Source of the DNA: Undaria pinnatifida
Taxonomy: Eukaryota; Sar; Phaeophyceae; Laminariales; Alariaceae
Direction of reading: 5' to 3'
DNA length: 64,000 bases
Assembly (NCBI GenBank): GCA_012845835.1
Contig: JABAKD010000009.1
Coordinates: forward strand, 10,965,785-11,029,784
The first letter of the stretch is position 1. Each line of letters starts with the position of its first letter. The position numbers were made by a program, and so were the translations under genes. This document shows positions 1 to 12,493 of this stretch, piece after piece. Below the pieces are notes generated by a model. That model saw nothing but the letters and a program-made list of their open reading frames with translations. It made no database searches and was not told the DNA's origin.

Positions 1-283
1 TTTATTTGTTTTCTTATTTTGTTTTTGTTTTTTGTTTTTGTTTTGTTTTTGTTTATTTCGTATTTCTCTCTTCCAATGTATTTCTGTTGCTGACGTATGT
101 ATGTTGTGCCTGTCGTACCCAGTACTAGGGCATGACATTGCGTTGTCGAATGCATTACGATGCATTATCTCTGTGTCGTAGCTTGTGACCACAGAGCTGA
201 TCTTTCTAGGGTGAGGAATCAGTACGGACACTGGGTGTGCTGGATGTCGACGAGTAGAAGAACGGTTTAATGTGAAGAACACA

Positions 284-301
284 CACACACACACACACAC
301 A
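284..301. repeat. (AC)n microsatellite
   Basis: About nine AC units, just upstream of a LINE-tail-like fragment. The first 1.9 kb otherwise shows T-rich sequence at the very start and no recognisable exon. Confidence 0.85.
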
Positions 302-318
302 TAGGCGGCTCGCGAGAT

Positions 319-395
319 TGTTGTTGTCTCACATTAGCTCTTATCAAACATCTAGAGTCCGTGGTGACACAAAGGTGCTGGAGCCCTATTAATAG
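319..395 (-). mobile_element. Degenerate LINE 3'-end fragment
   Basis: On the + strand a short GTTGTTG run is followed by TCTCACATTAGCTC and then AGTCCGTGGTGACAC. This matches, with gaps, the tail sequence seen at 16755, 26505 and 50684. Read on the minus strand it is the end of a retroposon with an AAC-type tail. The copy is short and diverged. Confidence 0.45.
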
Positions 396-399
396 GAAG

Positions 400-1895
400 A
401 TCCGAAAAACCAAATGAAATCAAAATTCGTCCGGGAAATACTGCGCTTTCCCGCCTAAAAACGCACGATACGAAGAAGGCGCACAAGTGAAATGATCCAA
501 TGTTCCAACTGAACTTTCATGGCCGCGGGTGTCCTCTCAACTGCGGCATAAAGTTCCCCCGTTCCCACAACCACGAAACCAACTCGCGGATACAAACTAC
601 AACGGTTGGGCTGCCTGCACCGTACGAACCGCACGGTAATCGTGAGCACAGACGAACGCGCCTGCTGTCTGGAGTGCTATCAGAGTATCGTTCGCGGGCA
701 TGCAGTGAAAAAAGGGCAATCGAACCAAAAACCATACAAAACATCAATGATCGCCCCGTCTTTCCGAGTTATCTGCAGCAGCTCTGAGCTACGACGCCCG
801 TGCCTGAAAAGTGAAAATTGCGGGGGGTCGTTCCCCATGAAGGGTATACAACTCTACCAATACTACAAAAATCAGTGACTTAAGTAACATGTTGTACTAC
901 TGCCTCGTAAAAAAACCCTGAAAAATGACGATCGTTGCTCTCTTGATGATGGTGTGCGTACGGGTCGTGGGTCTCCGTGTGCCATTCTCCTGCTGTCGTT
1001 CTCCATGGCCGTCTCATCGCCTTAGCTCACTCGGCCCGCTCATTCGCACTTGCTCTCGTTGACGCGCAATTCCAATCGGTTCCCATTCTCCCCCGTCCTA
1101 AAAGACAAAATGCTCCTCGCAGCTTGCGGTGCTGATCTGAAAAACAAAAGTTCTCATTCAGGGAGATTTAATGCGTCTCTTCCCCGCCCGTCGACGCTTA
1201 GTCGCCCTCCTCCTCCGTCGTCGATTCCAGCCTCCTGCCGGCGCAGTTCCCTCTGCTCAAACCAAGACTGCGCCGTAGTGTGGCTCGTGGTGGCGCCTGC
1301 CTCCGATGCTTGATGCCGGCGACGTTCCGGGTTGCAACCACACCCAAATCAAGTTAGGTTTTAGGCGATTTTGGCTGGATTGCGGAAAATCGAGAAATTT
1401 TGTGGGCCCCACGCGGCCGCAACCTCTGAAAATTTTATCACGACCGGACTGACATCCTTTTTCATGGCGATGATTCCAGGAAATATCTAGAAATCTAGGA
1501 ATATCTACCTCGTACCGGTACCAGGTACCTGGTACGTATGTATATAAAACTATATACCTAAACCTCGCCCCCGTCGGACGTCTCGCTCGGCATATCCTCC
1601 CCCCTCTCAGCCCTTCTCAGCCCGTAATTGCCGAAAAGAAAATTAGTTGCTGGGGAAAAGAACCGTCCCGGAGTTCCTTGCCTTCCTTGCTTTCCCTAGT
1701 CTCATTCTTACTTACTTTTTAGCTCTCATTCTCTGATCTTTACTGCTTGCTCTCTGATATTTTTATTTTGCTTTTTCAGCAACTTCTTTTTTTTACTTTT
1801 ATTTGAAGTTGGCCAAGTGCTGGCTGTTGAGAGGGAATTGCCGTTGACGGCTGCAAACAACTTGAATTTGAAATTTGCCGGATCGGCAATAATAA
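400..1895. other. Spacer with no recognised gene
   Basis: Open frames here are short, overlap on both strands and carry no recognisable domain. A palindromic TACCAGGTACCTGGTA tract lies near 1515-1535. Confidence 0.5.
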
Positions 1896-1899
1896 CAAT

Positions 1900-2090
1900 T
1901 TGAAGTTGAAATTTGCGAAGCGGACCAAGGCTAGTGCGGGAGGAGGCTCCGCCAACAGTGGGGGTGGTGGAGGTTCAGGATCAGGCGTGTGGAAGCTGGT
2001 CGGGCAAGAACGGGACTCAGCTTCTTCTGGCAATCCTGATTGGCCGTGCCCGAGCAAGGGTTGTGACGGCTTCCTCATCGCACGAAATAG
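1900..2090 (+). other. Possible exon, Gly/Ser-rich with short Cys motif
   Basis: An open stretch on the + strand encodes a basic start, a Gly/Ser-rich linker and then DWPCPSKGCDG. The DWPCP..GC pattern loosely recalls a RanBP2-type zinc finger, but the second pair of zinc-binding cysteines is missing, so a functional finger is unlikely. No convincing splice sites were found. It may be a decayed exon or chance. Confidence 0.15.
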
Positions 2091-2769
2091 GAAATATATA
2101 TATATATATTCATCCCATTTATTATCCTTGCATTACTTTGGCGCTCCCTCCCAGTAGTAGCTCAGATCCGGGGTCACATAGCGGGCCCTCCTCTCCCCTC
2201 CCCACTACGGTACAATAACGCCTTCATCTTTATCGCAAAAAGAAGTCGGCATTATCTTCCCTTGTCGACTCGCGTCGAATTGTGCCCACTTATCTGGTAT
2301 CTTTCAATACGAGTGAGACGTCGTATGATACATGCAGAGTCTACTTGTGATGGGCGATAGACGATATTCGTTCATGTCAGGACCTTCCCTGGGACCATTC
2401 TTTGACCTCTGGACCAAATCCCGCGGGACTGAGTTACCGCGGGACTTTAACAGCATTTTTCGTACAGTATCCGGCAAGCACGGGAGAGTCATCCCACGGT
2501 AGGGGTTGCAGTTGCAAGATTGCGCCAAAACGTCCCTGGGCGATTGAGTCCTTGTGTGGAGAACTGCCGGTCGATGAAGTAATTTCACGAGTACATTACA
2601 TTTTTGGATTAAGGCGTAAAAGCTTGGTCGGGTTGTGCGAACGAACGCCTTCGAAGTCATTCTTCGGGTGAGATATTGAGTTCCTCATGTCAGGAGCTCA
2701 GGGACTTTCTGATGCTGCAACCCTACCGTGGGATGGCTCGGGACTGAAATATTATACCTGGTATTTTGT

Positions 2770-2990
2770 TTGTGCTGGATCCGCCAACCACGGGACTGAA
2801 CTTTTTTTTGTACGGGATTCAGCCACCGCGGTACGGTATTCTCCGGGACGAAATACAGCCACGACGGGACGCAACGGGATTTACCCCAACGGGATGCAGC
2901 CACGACGGGACTGCACGGGATTTTTTGTACGGGATCCGGCCACCGCGAGACTCCCCGGGCGGGATGCAGCCACGACGGGACTCGGCGGCA
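2770..2990. repeat. Minisatellite of about 30 bp units
   Basis: Imperfect units built on GGGATGCAGCCACGACGGGA recur about six times. The array creates long GC-rich open frames across 2687-3271 in several phases, which are not credible genes. A shorter GCAGCAGGCGCTGCT repeat follows at 3110-3180. Confidence 0.7.
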
Positions 2991-3249
2991 TTTTTTACGA
3001 TAGCAATGTCTTGGCGCTTGGTAGCGTGTGCACTCCTGCAGCAGCCGAGCCGGCAGGTATGGGCACAGGAAGACGATCAGGTCCTGAAGGCCCGACACCC
3101 ACGGACTCTTGGCCGGCAGCAGGCGCTGCTGCCTCGCCGGCAGCAGGCGCTGCTATCTCGTTGGAGGCAGGCGCTGCTACCTCGCTAGCAACGGCCTCGT
3201 TAGGGTTCATGCTAAGTCGGTCAGGGCTGATGCCACCCGCTACTCGCAA

Positions 3250-4400
3250 GGAAGAATACAACTCAATGTGAAGGCGGCAGAAAGAAGAGGCCCATGGTTT
3301 GGTGCATCTAGCGATTTGATGATGCCAACAGCTGCTTTATACGCAGAGCTGATTGCCCTGTGCTGTGCCGTGTGTGCTTGTTGGCGATGTCACGTTCTGA
3401 TCGCCAGTATGGGTGTAATTTTCGAGGAAAAAAAAAAGGCGGACCGAGAGGACAGTCAATTGAAGAAAGCGAAAAAAGACGAGTACACACGTACATACAT
3501 ACCGGTCGGTACCGGGTATCGCATCATACCTGGTACTGCTTTATGTTCGAAAGAAAGCACAGCACCGCAGGGCAAGGCACGGCACCGTACGGCATCGCAC
3601 GACGCTGCGCTGCTGAGCTATAAATGGGCCAAGCTGAGCCGTGAGAGTGTTTTCTTGTTATTCAACATATAGTACCTGGTATGTTAAGCAGTAGTAGCGG
3701 TGGCATGACACTTCGAATAACAGCACCGCACAGCATCGTACAGCAGTAGTACCGCACCGCACGGTAGGGCACACCAGGGAACGGCACTGCACGGCGCTGC
3801 GCCGCTGAGATAGCGCTACGCTGCCGAGCTAGCGCTGCTGGGCGCTGCTGGGCGGAGCTGAGCTGATGATGTGATGAGCCAAGCTGAGATCATCAGGATG
3901 GGACCTCTTCTGGTATGATGACAGCTTCGCGCAACTACTCGTACAACAAAAACGGTATAAAAGAGGCGTGCTACGATAGAGGTATACCTTTTTTTGGCGA
4001 AAATGGTTTCTGAATGACGAGGCTCCTTAACCCAAAATCGTCGGAAAATACGCCCCCTTAGTTTTTGGCATTATGCTCGTCGTGCACCTCGGCCATGGGA
4101 TTTTTCATCAGGCAGCATTTCTGTTTTTCTCCAAATCGGTTTTTTTGGGAGAGGTCCTAAGCTCCCAAATTGAGGAAACCTCCGAAAAAAAGTGGTGCAC
4201 GCCTCTCGTAGCACGCCTCGGAAGAAATCAAAGAAAAGCTGGACCGTTCCGCAAGTAACGAGAGGAGGCAGTGTCCAGGTGCATGATGTGGTATTCCCAA
4301 AAAACAGGAGTTTGAAACTTAGGGGAAGCACAAAAATCGACTTGCCAAAAGAACTTTTCTTTTTGCTTGAATATTGAACAAGTAAAATAAAAGCGCTGCG
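3250..4400 (-). repeat. Dispersed repeat, inverted relative to 30.05-31.17 kb
   Basis: The block reads in the opposite direction to 30050-31170. Shared landmarks in reversed order are the AGAAGAGGCCC segment near 3280, the gap with poly-A opposite poly-C near 3427, the CAG-rich GCACGGCACCG stretch near 3570, and GCTGGACCGTTCCGCAAG near 4247, which is the complement of 30139-30156. Identity is moderate. No coding domain was recognised, so the type of element is unknown. Confidence 0.6.
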
Positions 4401-6050
4401 AAGCGCTGTTTCAGGCATCCGAGCCCGCTCAGCCGTCCGGAGAGGAGAATGTCTTGAAGTTAGTGTGGAAAGCGAAAAAAAAAGGAGGACTCTCAGGGCC
4501 TTTCAGAATATCGATATTTGCAAGTAGTTGTACGTGGTATACCACATTCTAGTCGTGTGCCATGCCAGTGGTTACGAAAGAGATTAGCGGCAGTTTGTTT
4601 TCCTGCCTATGATATGCTACCTGCTGTCGCTGTCGACTCCTTGTCGTCCTCGCGATTTTGGCGACCACGCGCCAGAGTATGGCAGTGAGCGATGAGCCGA
4701 TGTGATATCAACAACAAAAAGCTTATGCTACGCGCGTGCCGTACTACGCCACCTTGTGAATTTAGTGCAACACCTTTTCGTCAAGTTCTTAGGGGTGTGA
4801 ATGGGAGCCGAGTCACCCTACTGATGGGAGCAATTTCAATCGGAATCGGAATCGGCAAACCGGGACAATGCGTTTACCGAGTACCGACGTTTTGCCAGTG
4901 TCATGTCGATTGATGTGGCCCTAAAAAAACGCACTCAATTTTCGCACGGATTGTGAAGAAAAAATGAAGCTAAATGGCCAGATAAACTCGCGGCGCTCGC
5001 CGGACATACCGAAGATATATCGTCATCACCGATATATGGGGTATCGGCTGCACCGAAAACCAATGGTTTCAATATCGGTAAACACAGCCGGTTCACAGCC
5101 TTATGAATAATATCTTGCACGTTGCCCCAGGCCCAACCGGACTCCCACCCTAAAACCATTACCCTGACTCCCACTCTTTGGGGGGCTCAAGGTCTGCAAG
5201 GGCGGTCGCGCGGCCCCGGCGCGTGTTTCAGCCGCGTTTTTTGCAAATAAATTAAGGCCGGACGAGTGGCAGCCTCGATCAATCAGGCAACTAACTGATT
5301 TTGCACGTGTTCTGTTGAAAGGTGATGTTGTACACGGCCCCCCTCTGCACTAGTGGGTGCCTCTGATCACAACCCCACCTTGCACTTTGTTTCTCCGACG
5401 CCACCTTTTGGTCAGTTTCTAACATGCACATCGGCCCAGACCCAAGCGGCCCCTTACCCTAGAGCCTCGTAACCCCAACCCCAACCCCGACCCTTTGGGG
5501 TGTTCGAGGTCGGCAGGAGCAGTCGCACGCCCCCGCCGCGTGTTTTAGTGGCTTTTTCCCAAAGACAAAGCCGGGTAGCCGGTTGGCCAGCCCCGACCGA
5601 TCAGACGGTGGTGTTGCAACTAGGACCTCTCTTCGTTAGAGTCCGACACGAAAAGCGCCATACTATGTTGATAGTCTAACAACCTGCTACCGACATGTAT
5701 ATGAGCAGACCGCATTGCTTCGTGTGGCCAATGCTGGAAACCTCATTCTGGCAATTTTTTTTTTTTCTTCATTTTTTTTCTGTTGCCAAGACGTGCCCAA
5801 AGCAGAAGTCGGGCGACATGGTCCTCGTATACAAAAACCGTAAACGACCGCATGGCGGCCATCTTCCATCTTGGCGTCACGGTGTTTTATCGTTTTTGGT
5901 TAAACTGCTGGTTGCCTCGGGGCTCAAAACATCGTGTGAAGACAATACACACAGCAGCAATTCTGCACCGATACCACGACGCCACACGGTGCGGCACTGA
6001 TACTAGTCTACCGACACCGTTTTTGTCCACGAGAGAAGTCACGGCCCAGT
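4400..6050. other. Spacer with no recognised gene
   Basis: Only short unconvincing frames. Two similar GC-rich passages ending in a CCCCGGCGCGTGTTT-like and a CCCCGCCGCGTGTTTT-like segment (about 5215 and 5535) suggest an old duplication. Confidence 0.45.
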
Positions 6051-6059
6051 ACAATTTTG

Positions 6060-6320
6060 ATAATGAAAAATACACTTGAGCTGTGAGATCGACCTGGAAA
6101 AATTTTGATCGAAGCTCATCTTGCAAGCTACGTGTGATACTTCGATCGCGCGTAGTAAAAACACCAACACTCACCACTATAGTGGACAAAAAATAGGACC
6201 CCTCCCAATAAAAAACTCACCCATCTAGTGTATTACAAGTACTGACAACGCAGCTTACCAAGATGAGTGTTGACCTGAACTTCGTCGAACTCACGGCTGA
6301 CGTCCGTGAAAAAAAAAATA
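6060..6320. mobile_element. MITE-like element with AGCTGTGAG ends
   Basis: AGCTGTGAGATCGA lies near 6080. The complementary arrangement, AAGATGAGTGTTGACC followed by CGAACTCACGGCTGACGT, lies at about 6258-6295, giving opposed ends of a short element. The interior at 6165-6315 recurs at 39385-39545, including TAGGACCCCTCCCAA. There is no coding capacity. A non-autonomous DNA transposon is the simplest reading; the superfamily is unknown. Confidence 0.5.
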
Positions 6321-7616
6321 ATAGAATATTAATAGTACTAATCGCACAGCAGAGCGCGACCTTCTCCGTTGTTCTTGTCTGTAGCGATAAGTAGCTTGTT
6401 GTGATGCTGTCTTTCTTTCTTTGCACAACGCAGCAGTAGTCGTGTTTCAAAAAGAGGGATGGCCTTGTTGTAGGTAAACAATATGTAGTAGCATACGACA
6501 GCCGGAAAATGAGAGGGCACTGCTTGGGCTAGACGTGCTAAAAAGTGTAAAGAAGCCAGCCGGCTTGGGCTACTAGTTGTCGTAGCCGCCACTCTACGCG
6601 AAAATGCAGTTGTGTTTATACCTGATTTCTGGTAGTATAGCACAATTGCGCGCATTCATCGCTACTTTTTTTCTTTTTTTGCCGTCTCTGCTGTGTCATG
6701 ACTATGAAACGCAGGGTATATATGTTCCCGGTGTTGCATACGGGTCCCTGAAACTGAAAAATGCCCCGTCCTCCCCTTGCGGGGGAAGTAGACTGTACCC
6801 CCAGAGGGGTTATTTACATGGGTTACATTGTTCTTAACCATACCTCTCTTCTTAGCTTCCTCCTCGCACGCTGATCAGTCCCTCGTTGACCTTATTCCAC
6901 GCGGACCTAAGCCCTCAAAACTGACCCTATATACTCGTAGCTACCTGCCTACTTCAAGTGCATGTTTTGCCGCCAGCAGGGCCCACCAAAAAACTTCTGA
7001 TGCCACAAAGAAAGAGAAAAAAAAACACCGAGATCAATCATTAACAACAAATCACTGATTTTGATATTATTTCAAATGTACCACCAAGAGTAGCCGACGG
7101 CGTGCGATACATCATCTGTACGGTGTGTGGATCAGGGCTTTTAAGGTGGGCCGTTCTTGCGGTGAATTTTTTACGCCTTTTTTCCGTCGGTGCCCCCAAA
7201 AAACAAGGGCTCATTTCCAGCCTCACGTGCTCGATTTTTTCGTGTCCCACCCGCCGATCGGATATCTCCCCGGACAGAGCAATAAACAGGATGCACACAC
7301 ACCAACGCCTGATGACAGCAGCTTTTTTTGGGGGGGGGGGTGGGTTGGGCTGGCTAGGTTGGGACATTTTTTTGCTTGCCACCGACGCACACGGTTTAAT
7401 GACAGTGACGAATGCCCAGCAAGGCGAGTTGCTATTAATAGCGAGAGCTACTGCACAGCAGTAGTGTGTTGTGTGTACGGTCATTTTGGAGGGCTCAGAT
7501 TCCGGTGGGATCAGAGTACTAAGTGTTATTAAGCAGGGTACTTTAGAGGTCAGAGTGCCAAGTGTTATAGCAGGGTGCTTAGAGATCAGAGTGCTATCAA
7601 GTACCAGGCATGTGTT

Positions 7617-7928
7617 ACATAGCAGGGTCCTTAGAAGCAGAATTATCGTGTAAAACCTAATATATGCCATGTGAGAGTACGAGCCTTTCCCCCCCCATAC
7701 GGGGCTACCTTTTTTTTTTTTCCGGGAGCCATTCGTGACTCTTGAGGTCGCTTTACCACGCGTGGCAAAAATACATAGCAGGGTCCTTAGAAGCAGAATT
7801 ATTGTGTAAAACCTAATATATGCCATGTGAGAGTACGAGCCTTTCCCCCCCCATACGGGGCTGCTTTTTTTTTTTTTTTTTCGGGAGCAATTCGTGGCTC
7901 TTGAGGTCGCTTTACCACGCGTGGCAAA
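7617..7928. repeat. 156-bp tandem duplication
   Basis: The segment beginning AGCAGGGTCCTTAGAAGCAG at 7621 repeats at 7777 with a period of 156 bp. Both copies contain a poly-C tract, a poly-T tract and TTTACCACGCGTGGCAAAA. Because 156 is a multiple of three, the duplication lengthens an open frame on the minus strand (7041-7937). That frame is low-complexity and has no domain. Confidence 0.85.
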
Positions 7929-7999
7929 AAAAAACATTCCAGGTATCAGATAAAATACCCAAATTGATTTCGACTTTCTGGCTGTTTTCGTCCTTCAGT

Positions 8000-8560
8000 T
8001 AGTTTTTCTTGTGAATTGTTTTATGAATCACGACCCTAGCCCTATAAACCCCAACTCACAGCTACCCCAAACGAAGCACAACAACCCGAACGCGACTTTA
8101 CCGCTTTTGTTTTTGCGAAAAAAAAAGGGTGCTGAAACCCCCTCAAGTTGTATCTGGTAGTGTTTTCGATGCTGTATCAGGTGTGGATTTGTTTAGGGAT
8201 TTGACAAAACGGTAAAGGTAGTGTGAAGTTGCTTTTTCCATGCATGGCACGCAATGCGTACCAGATGAAAATACTATAAATACTGCCAATGCCAGGGTTT
8301 AGTTGTTTTTATATTCGCGGCGACGGTACAAGAGTGTCAGCGTACAGGGCATAGGTACTCTGTTCGTCCTTCCAAAGAGCAGAATATATTGTAGCTATGG
8401 GAGAGGTGGGTAGTCCGTTTTGAAATGCCACACAGCTACCTTGTAGTCGGCACCATCGGAAGAGGAAGGAGGGGTGGCGATTGCGATAGCCGTGCTCGTC
8501 GTGTAACATAGTGCTGTCGAAACGGTCGAACTTCAATCCCGCTTCTATTCCCCCGTTCTG
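8000..8560. other. Spacer with no recognised gene
   Basis: No exon-like stretch or repeat family was recognised. Confidence 0.4.
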
Positions 8561-8562
8561 TG

Positions 8563-8745
8563 TTAGTGTTGTTGTTGTTTTTGTTTTTGTTGTTGTTGCT
8601 GTTGTTGTTATTGTTGATGTCGCTGTTGCTGTTGCTGTCGCTGTTGTTATGGCTGGTTTGCTGTTGCTGTTTTGTACTGGTCGTTGTTATTGTTGATTGT
8701 GTTGTGTTGACGCTTGATCTCGTCGTCGTTGCTGTTGCTGACTAG
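8563..8745. repeat. GTT/GCTGTT microsatellite
   Basis: Degenerate GTT, GCTGTT and GTCGCT units give poly-Leu and poly-Val frames that are not genes. Confidence 0.8.
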
Positions 8746-8749
8746 TGTT

Positions 8750-10720
8750 GATTTGTAAGTAACTTGAAAAAAAACATGCTTAATCCTTTTTTTTCCGGCT
8801 TTCTTGGGGTGCGTCCAAAGGGAGCGTTTTGAGCCTAAAACAAAACCTAAGAACATCATTGAAGCTGAGACAGGAAGATTAAGCCCTTCGGATTTGGCCA
8901 AATACCCAAACGGGGGGCTCCAAGAGCCCCCCGATTTTATTTTTTGCTGTTTTGGTTGCTCGATAATTTCAATTGTTTTCGGAAGTAATTTTTTCGAGAA
9001 AGACAAAACCTAAAAGCGAATGGCCCAAAAATGATGACCCGCACCCGAGGGAGAACCGACACCACGCCCACAACCGTGGCTTCCAAACCCCCCTTAGACA
9101 AGACACACAAAAGACGGAGAAATAGATAGTGCATGGACAACATGCCGCTGGCGCCAGTCAACGCAGCCCCTGCCACCGCAGCCCAAAGCCGTGGCACGTT
9201 GGGTCGTCCCTGATCGGTGTGAGTGCTGCTGAACAACCTATAATCGTGTGTTCTAGCAAACGATTGTGCTGTTTGGCCGGCACCTATACTTTTTCTGTTA
9301 ATCGCCCCATTCTCGCGCCTCAGGACACCGGTGCCCTTGCAGCTGCAGGGTATGGTCGGCTAGTTGTGTGGGCGCGTTGTACTCTTTCTTCAGGGCTGGA
9401 GGTCGCCTCGAAGGCAGCTTGATGGTGCATCAGTGCTGGCTTCCCACCTCGACCCTTGACGTTTTTTGTTTTTGGTTTTAGCTTTTGTGTTTCAGGCGTT
9501 TGCTGCGATTGGACACCCTCCTCTTTTCCCCCCAATGAAGCGAAGTCTGTTAGGTTTTTAGGTTTTGTTTTCTGCGTTTGTACGGGCCCTTGTTGTAGAC
9601 GTAGTCATAGCAACTGGGCCTTTCTTATTTGCCCATTTGGCTGGCTGTATGGATTGCAATGTGGTACAAGGGCTCCGCATGGGCAGGGTAACACTTCGAA
9701 AAGAAAGCGTGTGTGTAATAAAGCGCGTCAGTGTGTGTGCTCTTAAACGTATCTATATTACTTGCACGAGTACAAACTATGTCGATGTGCCCGAACTACC
9801 ACCCACGAGGCCGGGGACGCAGCCACTCGTAATGCTGCTGTGTAGCTTTTTCTGGTGCAGCAATCGTAATCACTATCTCCTCGTTTTAGTCATGCATGCG
9901 CTTGCCATGCCTATCCATGTACGTACGTGCCTACCGAAATTCAATGATGAAATGCACTTGTACTATGATATCATACCTACCGCGGTACCATGTTTTTTTT
10001 TTTTGCGGTAAATATCCTTTGTTTTGGAACAAAATATGACGCCAAATTGGAAATAACGTCTTGCCAAGTTTTATTTTATCAACCTCTCTATACATCGAGA
10101 TCCGAAGAATAGCTGGAGAGTACCGTTCAAGATACAAAATATTGCGCGCTTCTCGCTTGTCTCGCTCAGCATCCATCCGCGTTCACGTCGAGGTGCGGAA
10201 CGGATAGGGCAGGGCGAGGGGCGTTGGAGCCGCCCCCCGAAGACGGCGCTCGAACGAAGCGATTTGCGCGAGAAATTCCAGTCCCGAGAATCCCACACTG
10301 AGACGGAGACGAAAAAACTCTTGACCAAATCCCTGTCCCCTCAAAACATGGAATCATTATATATTTAGTAACCCCATACAAATTTAGAGTGTGGGTTTTA
10401 GCGTGCCCGTTGTAAACTATATGCAACCAAAATTGGATGCGTCTCAATGTAAAAATAAATCGTGTGGGATATGTAACCACGCTAAAATGCCACACTTATG
10501 TTTCGGGGGGGTCCTAGTATGCTACGTAAATCGTACTACGCGCCATATAAGCCAAACAAGATGCTAAACGTGCTTAACTAAGCTTAACTGAGAAGAAGAA
10601 AAAAAACAGATAAGGCATTGATCAAAGAAACACCTTTATTTAGTTGCTTACCAACGCTACTATTGCTGATGTTTTGTGTTTCCTCTTTTTCGTTCTTTGT
10701 TGTTGTGTTTCAATGGCTTG
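8750..10720. other. Spacer with no recognised gene
   Basis: A 26-codon + frame at 9133 and an overlapping minus frame at 8937-9236 with a hydrophobic stretch were inspected. Neither has a recognisable domain or clear splice sites. Confidence 0.4.
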
Positions 10721-10724
10721 ACAG

Positions 10725-10841
10725 AAAAACGCACGAGGAAAGAAGAAAGGCCAGAAGAGCCGACCGCAGGCACTCGATGACGTCCCGCGGCAAGGTCCGG
10801 TGCCCGACGGTTGGCGAACGCCGGAGATAAAGACGCTAGAG
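10725..10841 (+). CDS. Orphan internal exon of an unidentified gene
   Basis: A pyrimidine-rich tract ends in CAATGGCTTGACAG, followed by 39 codons with no stop and a consensus donor CTAGAG|GTAAGT. The peptide starts with a Lys-rich stretch and ends GPVPDGWRTPEIKTLE. The phase is 0 at both ends. I do not recognise the family. It lies upstream of the ING gene on the same strand and ends in a compatible phase, but the missing first half of the ING domain does not resemble it, so membership in that gene is unproven. It could be a 5' exon of a separate gene whose partners were not found. Confidence 0.4.
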
Positions 10842-10849
10842 GTAAGTGC

Positions 10850-11695
10850 TCCAACATGGCGGTACGTTCGAAGTGCCTGGTATACAGCAGTGGTTAGCCC
10901 CATTTAAGAGCGCCCAAGATAAGAGCATTTGGGATTTAACGCCCTTAGAACTGGAAACTCTTTTTGGGGACAAATTTACTTGAAGTTATTATAGGAAGGG
11001 GTTTGGGGGCTCTAGAGGGATTAAGCGCGGCCAAATCGGAAAGTCCCAACATACTAGAAAGCCATGCCTTGCCCATTATGCCCATTACAGAGGAGAGCAA
11101 CGTGTAGTTACGAGCGCCTGTTTCGGCTCGTCACAGGGCTCATTGCGGTTGGGATTGCATGGCCGAATCACCTTCCTGTATTTGCAATGCGTACCTCTCT
11201 CTGTCGTGGTTTGTGACCACAGAGCTCGTCTCTCTCAGAGGCATCAGCTCGAACACTGCTTGTGCTTAATGTAGATGGGTGGAAATGTCAGTATATTGTG
11301 AAGACCACACAAGGGCGCTAATAAATCGGGGTACCCACTGCATGTATTATCTTAACTTTGCTGCCCTTGCTAATGTTGCTGCCTTCGCTAATGTTGGAAG
11401 CAAGCGCCCTTGATGCTTGTGTGGGTATCTTATGATGTGGTATACTATACGGAGGACTGAGCGGTGGCGTCAGCTCTTGTGTAAAGCTGGGTATCGACTT
11501 CTCAGCCGGTCGAACACACAGCGCTCACGTGTGTATCGTAATAATTGTGTATACATAGGTAGCACGTATATATACCCTGAGGAATGTGCACATGTACTCC
11601 CATGTATGAAGTGGTACATTGTTACGAAGACCTCTGCTACGTAAGCTCGCCCGCCCTCCCCGAATGCAAAGGGTGGGAATGTGGAAGTACAATTC
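10850..11695. other. Spacer with no recognised gene
   Basis: A diverged stretch near 11205 (TTTGTGACCACAGAGCTCGTC) resembles one at 187 (CTTGTGACCACAGAGCTGATC), showing an old dispersed repeat. No exon was recognised. Confidence 0.4.
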
Positions 11696-11699
11696 AAGG

Positions 11700-12240
11700 G
11701 TGTGTTAGGTAACGCATACCTACACCCGGGTAACTTTTTGAGGTCGTACCTAGCGTACCTAAAAGTTAGGTAAGGTATTGACAGCCGTACCTAACGTACC
11801 TAGCTAGCACTTAGGTCAGGTATCAGGATCTGTACCTAACGTACCTAAAACTTGGGTAAGGTATTGAGGTCGCCCCAAGGCTCGTACCTAAACTCGTGTG
11901 TTTCGTCGACGGGTATACCTATACCCGGGTAAGTGCTGGGGCGACGTATCTATCGTACCTAAAACTTAGGTAAAGTATCGAGGTTCGTACCTAACGTACC
12001 TAACACTTAGGTAAGGTGTCGGGGTCCGTACCTAACGTACCTAAATATTAGGTCAGGCTTTAAGGTCGCCCCAAGACTTGTACCCTAGCCTGGGTATTTC
12101 GTCGACGGGCGTACCTATACCCAGGTAAGTATTTGAGCGGCGTACCTATCGTACCTGGAACATAGGTAAGGTATCGTCGTCCGTGTTAAGTGCGGGTACG
12201 GATACGTACTCGGGTAAGTTCCCGGGTACATTCCGGTACA
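11700..12240. repeat. GTACCTAA satellite array, left block
   Basis: Tandem diverged units of about 45-60 bp are built from GTACCTAACGTACCTAA and its near-complement CTTAGGTAAGGTAT, with spacers such as TCGAGGTCC. Each unit is partly palindromic. The right block at 12965-13405 has the same units, so the 12.25-12.96 kb segment interrupts one array. Confidence 0.8.
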
Positions 12241-12493
12241 AAAAACGTCAAATTGGTGGGGCTCGGCACTAGAACAGCATGTACACTAGCAGTAGTAATC
12301 TACTGGCAGCAGCTATCTACGACTGGCCCTGCCAGTAGACGACGCTAGTATGTGTGATCTGATGTCCATCCAAGAAACGCGACAATTTGTTTCAACACAA
12401 CACCATGGCCGGTAGTTTTAAGCTGGGTGACAGCCTATTACAAAACCATCGCGACGGAGTAATAATAAATTGCCAGAGTACGCGAACGACGCC

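Noticed and set aside
2687-3271. 194-codon + frame
   Set aside because: It is made of minisatellite units and a GCAGCAGGCGCTGCT repeat and has no domain.
7041-7937. Longest open frame on the minus strand in this area (298 codons)
   Set aside because: It spans a 156-bp in-frame tandem duplication, poly-T and poly-C tracts, and has no domain or coding-like composition.
9133-9213. Small + ORF starting ATGGACAACATGCCG
   Set aside because: Only 26 codons, no splice sites and no domain.
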